A stretch of 64,000 nucleotides of DNA, taken from Microcebus murinus (lineage: Eukaryota; Chordata; Mammalia; Primates; Cheirogaleidae). The notes beneath the pieces are model-generated. The model had not been told where the DNA came from. It worked only from the letters and a program-made list of their open reading frames with translations, and searched no databases. The first letter of the stretch is position 1. Each line of letters starts with the position of its first letter. The translations under genes were made by a program, and so were the position numbers. Positions 35,521 through 44,640 of this stretch are shown here, in pieces. Location of the stretch: assembly GCF_040939455.1 (NCBI RefSeq), contig NC_134116.1:44841400-44905399 (forward strand), read 5' to 3'.

Positions 35521-36830
35521 CCCTGGGGTGATGGTTCATTATTTGCTAATTCTGTGTTTACTGACTTTATAGAATGTAACTACAGTGCATAATAAGTATT
35601 GACTGTATATTGTCTCTCGCTGCAAAGCTATATTAAAGGAATAAAAATTTACATATAGATTATTTTGTGATCAATTGTATATGCTATAAAAGTTTGGTCA
35701 TCTTGAGAAAGATATCATTCAATTTTATATGGAAGGTTGAATACATGAGCTTTTACTTGCCCCTCAAGCCCACTAAAGTAATAGTTAAAAAATAAAAGTA
35801 TATACACTGAAAGAGAAAAAGAGTGAAAGAGGAGACAAGATTTATGAACGAAATTTGGGGAGGTTCAATGTATGCGATGAATAGTAAAGTTTTCAAGAGG
35901 AGAAAGCTGAAATTATCAGAAGGAATGAAGGCAAAATATCTCCCTCTTCCTTTCAATAATAGGTCCCCTACCCTTTAGTTGGACACATGACTGCCTAGAT
36001 ATGACTGTATTTCTAAAGATATCTGGTAGCTATATTATATGTCATTATGATATATTGACTGGAATGTGAATGAAAGTAGCTTGTGTGACTCTCGGATCGT
36101 GTCCTTTGAGAAGAAAGATATTTGCCCTCCACTTCTTTTTTCTCCATCCTTTTGGCTACAACTTGAACACAGTGCTGGTGGTCCAGATTTCCTGTATAGG
36201 TGAGGGCAATACTATAGATGACGACAGAGTAATAAGGAACAAGGATCCGGATCTCTGAACACTCCCTAGGAGTGGAGCATTTTCCTGTTACCTAGCCATC
36301 TATGATGGGCAGGTGAGGGATAAGACTGAAACCAAAAGGATCTCCAGACCCCTTTCTTCATCCCTACAGAAGACAGGAGGTTTATTCTCTTGAAAGACGG
36401 AATCAGAGACACTCTGAATAAAAGGAACCATGGCTTAGTTGAGGGTAGGTTTGTGATACACTATAGCAAACAGTAGATATTAACTAAAAATTTCCAACTT
36501 AAAACTATATAACCCCATTCCCTTTCCCCTGCTCTACATTGGCTTCTCACATAGGAAATGTGAAGACTTTTCTCTGAGGAAAACTATAAGCCAAAGAGTA
36601 ATTCTATAAATATTGATAGATGGGTATCACTCCCAAATAAATGGAAAAATCTTCAAATAATTTATGGAAATTCTAGGATCACTACTAGGCTTTTAGTTGC
36701 CTTTTAATGTCTTAACCTTAAATATTGACTGGATGTCAAGGAAAAGAATACCATAAACAGAGGAAATCAAAAACAGAGAAAGGAATTCATAAAACACAGA
36801 AAAAAATATGCAGAAAGAAACATTATATTC
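35521..36830. other. Unassigned
   Basis: No gene or firm repeat. Short ORFs at 35753-35956 (-) and 36070-36258 (+) have no motif. The segment 36060-36440 is closer to balanced composition and could be unique functional DNA or an old unrecognised repeat. Confidence 0.4.
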
Positions 36831-37019
36831 TTTTTTTTTTTTTTTTTTTTGAGACAGAGTCTCGCTTTCTTGCCTAGGCTAGAGTGAGTGCCGTGGCATC
36901 AGCCTAGCTCACAGCAACCTCAAACTCCTGGGCTCAAGTGATCCTCCTGCCTCAGCCTCCCGAGTAGCTGGGACTACAGGCACAAGCCACCATGCCCGGC
37001 TGATTTATATATATAAAAT
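36831..37019 (-). mobile_element. Alu right half, antisense, 5'-truncated at a rearrangement junction
   Basis: A T-run (36831-36850) is followed by GAGACAGAGTCTCGCTTTCT, 'CTCACAGCAACCTCAAACTC', 'GATCCTCCTGCCTCAGCCTC' and 'AAGCCACCATGCCCGGCTGA', which is the right arm of a strepsirrhine Alu. The middle linker TGATTTATATATATAAAATTAG is reached and then Alu text stops. The left arm is missing, replaced by a fold-back and the 804-bp duplicated segment. No TSD is found on the right side. Confidence 0.92.
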
Positions 37020-37043
37020 TAGTGAATCCATTCACTAATTTTA
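37014..37043. repeat. Perfect 14-bp fold-back (inverted repeat, 2-nt spacer)
   Basis: TAAAATTAGTGAAT (37014-37027), CC, then ATTCACTAATTTTA (37030-37043): arms are exact reverse complements. The left arm overlaps the end of the Alu linker; the right arm is the first part of the duplicated segment. In the other copy (39069 on) the right arm is present but the left arm is absent, so the left arm was added at the junction. Confidence 0.95.
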
Positions 37044-37830
37044 GATTCACCGCCCCTAGCCCCTTTGACTAATATTTCACCTTGCTTAGTGGAATAGTGA
37101 GGTGACCAAGATCTGCATATCCAAAGGTTCTGATTGGAGTTGTCTTTCTCATTTCAGCCTAAGTTTGCTGCATAGAAGAACCAAGAAATATCACATTGAA
37201 ATGAATTCATTCCATACACATCCCTTCCTGTACCCATTGTGCACAAGCAACCCCAGCTTCTCTTGGTAATCACAGTTAACTATACCAGGGAGTCTAGTCA
37301 TTCTTTCTTTGTCCCTGGAATGAGGATTCCAATATAGGCTAGTGACATTTGCAACTTCCATTTCAGTGAAACTCTTGCAAGTTTCCCCTGGTGGAAATTA
37401 CCTCCTTAAGCAGGACCTCTATTTCAGCTGAGTTGCTGGTTATGAGGAAAGAATCACAAATTTCATAAATTGGCCACTGGAAGCCATGATGAGGGAGTCT
37501 ATCCTACTTCTTCCTTCTATCCTTCTTCTTCTTTCTTGGACCCATATATCAGGCACTGGATCAGCACATGACCACCTCCAGGAGGACAATGCATTTGAAC
37601 TCATTGTATTTTCCAAAATGGCTACAATATCTTCTATCCCATGTGTTTTTCTGCAACATATCTGTCATTCTTATATCAGGAGGTAGAATCTAATGCTCCC
37701 ACCTCCTTAATCGGAGCTGAATTAGTAAGTATCTTGACCAAAAATAGTGTCAATGATGCTATTATGGACCAGATCATAAGAAGTTTTACAGCTCCCACAT
37801 GTGTCTCTTAGAATACCTGCTATTAGAACA
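37027..37830 (+). repeat. 804-bp duplicated segment, copy A (derived copy)
   Basis: Direct repeat of 39069-39872, offset 2,042 bp. Comparing line by line I find one difference (T at 37340, G at 39382). The left edge abuts the half Alu and fold-back. The right edge breaks inside an MLT1-like LTR (begins about 37616), which does not continue after 37830. In copy B the LTR does continue, so A is most simply the inserted copy. The 66-codon ORF at 37486-37686 is present unchanged in both copies, but it has no recognisable domain, and identity simply reflects the recent duplication. Confidence 0.95.
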
Positions 37831-38129
37831 AGAGTATGGATACCAGATCATTGGGGTTCACTTTGGAGAATATCTACTGCATCATCTGTAAAAGAAAAAA
37901 AAAGCAAGTGTTAAGTTGGAGGAAAAAAGAATGCTATACTTAGAAAATGAACTTTTGAAAAATAAAAACAAATTCTTGAAAATTTAAACCTTGATATTAA
38001 GCATTAAAAATTCACTGGAAATTTAAAAAATAAAGTCCAGATGTTAAGATGTTAAATATTTCCAGATATTAGATTTGAAAGACAAAGTATTAGAAAATTA
38101 TTTTAACAAAAGTGCATTGTGATAAAATA

Positions 38130-38310
38130 TGTAGAAAGCTAGATGCCAATAATTCCTTCTATCCCATGTGCTTGCAACTAGTCCTATCATGTGATGGAGT
38201 CTATTTTCCCTCACTTTGAATCCAGCCTGGCTCTGATATTTACTTTGACCAATAGAATTTGGGAGCAAGAAAATCCATGATAGAAAATGGAGAGAAATGT
38301 CCATTTCTAA
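38130..38310 (+). repeat. MLT1-like LTR 5' fragment
   Basis: Pattern 'CCTTCTATCCCATGTGCTTG', 'CATGTGATGGAGTCTATTTT', 'CCCTCACTTTGAATCCAGCC', 'CTTTGACCAATAGAATTTGG' follows the first third of MLT1 LTRs. It shares the start wording (TTCTATCCCATGTG) with the LTR in the 804-bp duplicates, but is much more diverged. It lies in the spacer between the two copies. Confidence 0.7.
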
Positions 38311-39068
38311 GCTAGCCACAGATATTCAATAAATAATACTCAGTTGCTCATTTACATAAAACATTTTGAAGAGGCAAATGAAACTACCATATGTTGGTAT
38401 GGTATACTGAGTGAAGGAAGAGCAAGTATTTGTCTGCTAACACCTCCCTATCTCCTATATTTCAGTGCTTGAAGTTCACCTTGTGAAGTATTAAGTTTCC
38501 TGCTAACTTGTATTGATCCCTCTGAATAGTCACTAGGGAAGTCAAATCTGCTACCACCACCACACAGCATAGAGGTGCTTTATTTGAGCTTGAAAGTGGT
38601 GAGAACTCAGAATGTCTATAGTTTCACTAACACTGACTTGGCTGAAATAGATGCTGTTCTCTGTCCACAGTAGGTGCAGTGGAGGCCAGGTTATCACTTC
38701 AAGGAAGTCTGATAGAGTTAGTGGTATTAGGAGATCTAAGGACACTGTTGGCAGCCATGGATCTCCATTTGGTAAGCATCCCAACTCAGGAGATAGGTGG
38801 GACTGAGCAAATCTGTTAGAGGAGCACATACATTAGATTTCATGTCATCCATTGCTTATGCCCCTCAGATCTGTTCACATTCTTGAATATCTAAATATCA
38901 CTCTAAGAAGAAAATATGATTATACTACTTATTTACCAAGAATATAGGAACAAATTCCTTCATGTGAGGTGGAAGCAGTTGCAGAATTCTAAAAAGCATC
39001 ACAGAGGTTTAGCAAACCATCCACACTTTCTGTCACTGCAGCTGCTCTTGAGCTATGATTGACATTCC
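38311..39068. other. Unassigned spacer between duplicated segments
   Basis: No gene. It may be retroviral interior sequence by context, but I could not place it. A 92-codon ORF on the - strand (38551-38829) has no motif. Confidence 0.4.
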
Positions 39069-39872
39069 TCCATTCACTAATTTTAGATTCACCGCCCCTA
39101 GCCCCTTTGACTAATATTTCACCTTGCTTAGTGGAATAGTGAGGTGACCAAGATCTGCATATCCAAAGGTTCTGATTGGAGTTGTCTTTCTCATTTCAGC
39201 CTAAGTTTGCTGCATAGAAGAACCAAGAAATATCACATTGAAATGAATTCATTCCATACACATCCCTTCCTGTACCCATTGTGCACAAGCAACCCCAGCT
39301 TCTCTTGGTAATCACAGTTAACTATACCAGGGAGTCTAGTCATTCTTTCTTTGTCCCTGGAATGAGGATTCCAATATAGGCGAGTGACATTTGCAACTTC
39401 CATTTCAGTGAAACTCTTGCAAGTTTCCCCTGGTGGAAATTACCTCCTTAAGCAGGACCTCTATTTCAGCTGAGTTGCTGGTTATGAGGAAAGAATCACA
39501 AATTTCATAAATTGGCCACTGGAAGCCATGATGAGGGAGTCTATCCTACTTCTTCCTTCTATCCTTCTTCTTCTTTCTTGGACCCATATATCAGGCACTG
39601 GATCAGCACATGACCACCTCCAGGAGGACAATGCATTTGAACTCATTGTATTTTCCAAAATGGCTACAATATCTTCTATCCCATGTGTTTTTCTGCAACA
39701 TATCTGTCATTCTTATATCAGGAGGTAGAATCTAATGCTCCCACCTCCTTAATCGGAGCTGAATTAGTAAGTATCTTGACCAAAAATAGTGTCAATGATG
39801 CTATTATGGACCAGATCATAAGAAGTTTTACAGCTCCCACATGTGTCTCTTAGAATACCTGCTATTAGAACA
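39069..39872 (+). repeat. 804-bp duplicated segment, copy B (probable source copy)
   Basis: Nearly identical to 37027-37830. Its left flank (GACATTCC) differs completely from copy A. Its right end runs smoothly on into the rest of the MLT1-like LTR, supporting it as the original location. Confidence 0.95.
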
Positions 39873-40195
39873 CTTCCTTTCAGAACCCAGCTATCAAACC
39901 CAAGATACATGGAGAGGTCATGTATAGATACTTGATTTATTAGCCCCAGCTGAGCTCTCAGCACTAACTGTAAGTCAGGTGAGTAAGTTATCAGCCCCAC
40001 CCAGCTTTGCAGATCCAGCTAAAGCATCAGCCTGAGCCTCAATTATCTGATCTCAGTCAACTAAAATCCCCAATGAGGATATTCCAGTTGAACCTAGTCA
40101 ACCAACAGAAGAGTGAGAGAGAATAATAATTTGCTGAAGCCACTTATTTTAAGGGTAATTTGTTGTGCAGCAATAGATGGCCAGAAGAGTATCCC
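39660..40195 (+). repeat. MLT1-like MaLR LTR
   Basis: Begins inside the duplicate ('TGGCTACAATATCTTCTATC', 'GGAGGTAGAATCTAATGCTC') and runs on past its edge: 'CAGTCAACTAAAATCCCCAA' and then 'GAAGCCACTTATTTTAAGGG', 'TAATTTGTTGTGCAGCAATA' and 'GATGGCCAGAAGAG', the MLT1 3' end. Length about 535 bp. The first 213 bp are repeated in copy A (37618-37830). Confidence 0.78.
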
Positions 40196-40289
40196 AAACA
40201 TCACAAGGATTAACTTTAAGGTGATAGCTTAGCAGAGATTTCAATAAACACTTTCATCATTCCATGGGAACAGGCATTTTGGATAAATG

Positions 40290-41320
40290 GAAAGCATAGT
40301 AAGATCAGAAAATCCCATGGTCATGCAGCCACTATCATAAGTCATTCCTATTATATGTCTCCCTTAATTAGAGACAATGCTGTTTGAGATATTATGCTAC
40401 TGGATCAGGCATTCTAAAGGTCATCAAGATTTAAATATGGCAGAGGGAAGACAAATCCATATACACAGTAATTATCAGTTTCAGTGAAAGCCATCTTTGT
40501 TCCCTCCAAAGTGGAAGGTGCCTAATATAATCTACCTGACACTACATGTTTTCTTTGAGTAATAATGTCAGCGCTGGTCTTCACCTCAGCATGTGAGCAT
40601 TCTGCAATAGCTAACCCAGCCTTTGAAATAAGCAACCCATAATTTTGATAAGTACCTACCCACCAGCCATGCCACCATAGCTATTCTGTTCATAGGATCA
40701 TGTTACAGGTAATGGGATAGCTGAAGAAAGAGGTTTTCTGACATGCATAGTACAGGTCATCCTGTCCACCTGGTTTTTGAGAGCCTGCTCTGTGGTAGAA
40801 GGTCACTAGTGGGCATTAATATGAGACACAAAGATCTGTATACTTTGTGTCCTCTCCCATAAGTTCACTCATATAACTCTTCTCTAGACATCCTTATCCT
40901 TAATCTTCCATTTTTATTTCTTCCCAGCCATTATCCTCTACACAGAATTTCATGTTTATCCATATATTGGATCATACTCCCTCTGTGCAAAGTGGATGAC
41001 TGAGTATTTTGCTCACAGACTTGCCCTCTGATATGATTTAGTTTCATTAATGTTTTTCAGGGCCACCTATGAATGGGGGTATAATGTGGCAGCAGTTCAT
41101 TTACTGATAATGCCAACATATTGTGATGTTCCATCTGTGAGCCAGGCCTAAGTCTTTTCTTCCTTTGTCAATTGGTCAAAAGTTATCCTCCATAAGGACA
41201 TAGTTGTGAGTTGAAGGATAAACATTGAATAAACAGAAGTAAGTGACAAGGGAGTCTGGGCCATCTGTTCATTTAATTTACTTGTGCTTTCTGGATCTGC
41301 TTCAGCCTACTCCTAAATGT
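40290..41320 (-). pseudogene. ERVL-type pol remnant (RNase H and integrase), antisense
   Basis: Read on the - strand, about 41300 to 40290 gives decayed ERV-L type pol. At about 40438-40476 the reverse strand reads DNYCVYGFVFPLP, corresponding to the integrase core block after the first catalytic Asp. The same integrase block is seen on the + strand near 500-610. Upstream on the - strand, about 40560-40900, come a His- and Cys-containing stretch and a PGGQDDLYYACQKTSFFSYP-like region from the RNase H/integrase junction. It is full of stops and frameshifts. Orientation is opposite to the adjacent MLT1-like LTR, so they are separate insertions or a rearranged provirus. Confidence 0.68.
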
Positions 41321-42192
41321 GTCACTTCTATCGAATATGCAATTGCTATACCACCTGCCTAACCTTATGACTAATTGAATTCAAAATAATTTAGTTTATA
41401 GTGGAGAGTTCTGGTTATACAATCTCTTGGTTTTCCTTAGTCAGGTGCTCAGAAAATATCAGATGCTCACATCAGAGCAGTTGTTGACATGTGCAGACAA
41501 AACTATACCTTTTGAATATAGGATAATTATCTGCTATGGTGGGTTTGGCTTTGCTTCAGGACCCTATATTATTAGCCCATATCCAGACACTCAATGCACA
41601 GTCCTTATTTACCACAGATTCCTCTAGCATAATTGGGTCTATGGATGAAATAGTTACAGCCTGCACTGAAGACTGGATCACTGAATCTCATCCAAAACTG
41701 ACAGCATTCAGAATATTCTATTTAATGGTTTAGAGATATTTTCTCAAGTGATGGTGCATGTTGCCTTCATGATGCAAAGAGGCTTATGAAATGCAGTAGC
41801 TCTTTCTTTGTGTTGTACAGTGCTATGAGCAACAATTTGTATTTAATTTAATGCAGATGTCTTGGAATACCCAGATATCTTGGAACTCCTGAAAACGTCA
41901 CTAATCTGCCAGGCATCAGGATTTATTACTATTTTTCTGGCAATATTTCCCTGCCCTGATTGTCACTTGGATATAAGATACCTGTTGAGGCTACACAGTC
42001 TATTTTGTGGTTTAATTCTATAATCAGATTTTTGGTCTTATTTTCAGTCAAATCTATCCTGTAACTATAGAAGATAAAAGTCTTCTTGAAATCTACTATA
42101 GAGGCTCTTTGGCTTTGACAGCCTATCTTAAGTTGGTGATTAGTTTTTAATGAGGTCTTCAAAGTCATACAGAAGTTATACTACATTATTAA
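41321..42192. other. Unassigned, possibly more ERV interior
   Basis: Could be further upstream pol of the antisense ERVL remnant, but no motif could be fixed. ORFs at 41427-41733 (+) and 41929-42168 (-) have no recognisable domain. Confidence 0.4.
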
Positions 42193-42672
42193 ATGTTTAA
42201 TTATAACTGGCCTTATACTAATCAACTGCACTTGCCTTATATTTACACCTCAAGTGAAAATATGACTAACTATGATGCCATTGAATATAAGGAGTTATTA
42301 ACACCCTACTTAGCAAACGAAACATGGACCTATTTCATTCAGTGTGAAGTCTACTCTAAAATCTCTACATCCTGTGAGTTGACTTGCCAGGGCCTGCTTG
42401 GTCAATTCTTTCAGTTCAATTTCCCTCTAAACTGTGGCTTTAGCAGAGGCTTGCATGATAATACGTTGTTGTTGTATGAAATCCTAGGTAGCAAGTGGGA
42501 AGTAAAAGTGGATATGCAACAAGGGTTCAGAGAAAGCCAATACAAGGTTTATTATTACCCAGCCCCAGCTTTACTTGGTATCATACCTGGGCTTGGATTT
42601 CAGAGCTGCTACAACTCTGACTGCAGTGGAAATGATGGAGACTGGCTAGTTTTTAGCCTAGGAACGGCATGA
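42193..42672 (+). CDS. Unrecognised 159-codon ORF upstream of an LTR-like segment
   Basis: I do not recognise this protein. It is the longest ORF in the window that is not inside a known repeat. It starts at ATG directly after an in-frame TAA and ends at TGA. The product has seven Cys, many Tyr/Phe/Leu, two N-glycosylation sequons (NMT about residue 23, NET about residue 42), a CELTC motif near residue 56, a PAPALLGIIPGLGFQSC segment near residue 123, and an acidic end (DCSGNDGDW). There is no clear signal peptide and no long membrane helix. It lies about 200 bp before a + strand LTR-like segment, the place of a retroviral envelope 3' part, but I see no fusion-peptide or transmembrane subunit motif to support that. 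Chance is a real alternative in AT-rich DNA. No promoter or splice evidence. Confidence 0.25.
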   Translation: MFNYNWPYTNQLHLPYIYTSSENMTNYDAIEYKELLTPYLANETWTYFIQCEVYSKISTSCELTCQGLLGQFFQFNFPLNCGFSRGLHDNTLLLYEILGSKWEVKVDMQQGFRESQYKVYYYPAPALLGIIPGLGFQSCYNSDCSGNDGDWLVFSLGTA

Positions 42673-42869
42673 CAGCCAGCAATGTTTAATTGTTTAGTGA
42701 TGAGGTAGAGGAAGATGCTGTGGCCTTTTATTGATTAGACAACAGGAAAGGAGAGTGGGGATTAGAGAATTCAGGTGGGTACATAAATTGGGTCTGAGAA
42801 CATAAATTACAAAGTACAAATCTAAATTTTGAAGATTGGACAAATTTTCCTAGTATATTCTGGGTTTTA

Positions 42870-43600
42870 TTGTTAGATTAGTCATGTCAGGTAGACAGCG
42901 AGGGATTCGGGTCTCCCGGGGACGAAAGTGGGTGCCTTGCCTTGGTGCTGGCCTCAAGCAATTGCCCCACCTGGGAAGAAGGACAAGGGAGGGTCCCAGG
43001 GCCCCATCTTGGTGTTGCCCCACCTTAATTCTGCCCCCAGTGACTGCCATACCTGGGAGAAGAGGAAACGCCCTACCAATGTACCTGTCAGATCTTAGCA
43101 TGCCAACTGCAAAAGAATGCAGAGGACTCACTAGCCCGCAGGCCAAGTGGCACAGGTACAATAGAGTCTGGAAGGTGATTTAAAACAACCTAAGACTAAT
43201 TACCACATCATTAGTTTAAATCTACTTTGTGGTTTACCCTGACAAATGGGCTTTCAGAGAGGCTCATGGGATATCTGCAATAAGACTCAGGTCATATAAC
43301 TCCCAGCTATCCAACAAAGTGGTTCTATGATGACATCTGAACTATGGGGAGGTCCTATCTGGACCAAATCAAACCCAAGATCTCATTTGCTATGATGAGA
43401 AGTCTGGTAGTCATCTGTGGCATATATATCTTGCTCTGTAAACCTGTATCTTGCTTTTCTCTATAATCCTATTCTGTTCCCCCTCAATAAATTTGACCTC
43501 ATGCTTGCCTTATTTTGGTGTGTCTGGTCATTCTTGGGCCAAGGGCACACCAAGAACCAAGAACACAGAACAAGATTGCCATAAACAACAATCACACCTG
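42870..43600 (+). repeat. LTR-like segment with TATA-like box and polyadenylation signal
   Basis: A GC-richer block begins near TGTCAGGTAGACAGCGAGGG (42885), has mixed U3-like sequence, a CATATATATC box at 43421-43430, an AATAAA signal at 43486-43491, then 'CTTGCCTTATTTTGGTGTGT' and 'CTGGTCATTCTTGGGCCAAG'. This order (U3, TATA, R, AATAAA, U5) is that of a retroviral LTR of about 0.7 kb. I could not assign the family and see no TSD. ORFs on both strands at 42850-43183 fall in the U3-like part and are probably accidents of its GC content. Confidence 0.6.
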
Positions 43601-44430
43601 GATTAATAGTAGCAATTGGTATCATTTTCTTCAGATAGTTTGTATACTAGGAAGTTAGATACATTTTCTTGATTTTTTTACTACAAAACACATTATTTCC
43701 AGTTTAGAAATGTAGTAAATGAAACTAAGATGAAATAACAATCCATTATCAGACAGTCTTTGTGATTCCAACCTACGTCTGACTTTAAAGCTTATTCTTT
43801 TTCTACGACAGCATGACAAAATAAAAATTTTAAAAAATGCTGCTGGTCCATTGCTTTGTAGTATAAAAAAATGAATATCTATTTTGTCCCTTTTAAACTT
43901 GTAATATAAATTTGGCATAATTTATTACTCTTACTTGACAGGTAAAAAACCTGAAGGTCTTAGAGGCTAACCATCATACCCAAGTTCAAATTCTTTGAAA
44001 GCAGAAAATTAAAAAAATACTTTCACCACAAATCTGCAAATTCAGTAAGCCACCATATGGACTCCAGGAAACAGAAACATTTTAAAAATATGGTTCACCT
44101 TTATATTATGCATCTTGTTTTCCCAGTGTTCATTGCTCACTTCTGCCTACTAATTTGGTTATATTTTTTCCTATTAAAAAGGAAGGCAAAACTCAACGAA
44201 GAGCTGCCATAAGATAGACTTTACTTGGAAAGCATTCCTACTAATGGAATACCACAGAAAAATACAGTAACTCATAATGTCTAAGAGGAGGGTATGTCTA
44301 TAAATTATTTTGCAATGATTAATAAATCAGTTTTCTCTTCCTGCATTAGTAGCAAGTTCTAGATGTAACAGGGTGGTCTGTGGTAATAATAAAGGTGCTC
44401 TTGGGGTTTGTAGTGAGACATTCAAGTATA
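43601..44430. other. Unassigned AT-rich DNA
   Basis: No gene or repeat is recognised. An 87-codon ORF on the - strand (43655-43918) has no motif. Confidence 0.4.
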
Positions 44431-44640
44431 ATATAGGCACCAGAGGCAGACTGACCTAAGAGCTAAACCTTGTATAGTCAATTAGTAGCTACAAGACTGA
44501 AGGGGAGTTAATGAGCCTTTCTGAACTCAGTTTTCTAATGTGTAGAATGGAAACATCTAACTTGCACATGAAATGGGAATATTCAATTTGTGTCAATGAA
44601 AGGTAATATTTGCAATTGCTTTAGTAGATGCCTAGTTCCA
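44431..44640 (+). mobile_element. MIR fragment
   Basis: MIR order: 'GGCACCAGAGGCAGACTGAC', 'TTAGTAGCTACAAGACTGAA', 'GAGTTAATGAGCCTTTCTGA', 'CTCAGTTTTCTAATGTGTAG', 'AATGGAAACATCTAACTTGC'. Confidence 0.7.

Noticed and set aside
37486..39728. Two identical 66-codon ORFs (37486-37686 and 39528-39728) that could suggest a duplicated gene
   Set aside because: Identity is explained by the recent 804-bp duplication. The ORF has no domain, partly overlaps an LTR and shows no sign of selection that could be read from one sequence.
42850..43183. Overlapping 103- and 99-codon ORFs on opposite strands
   Set aside because: They lie in the GC-richer U3-like part of the LTR-like segment. Low stop density on both strands follows from composition.
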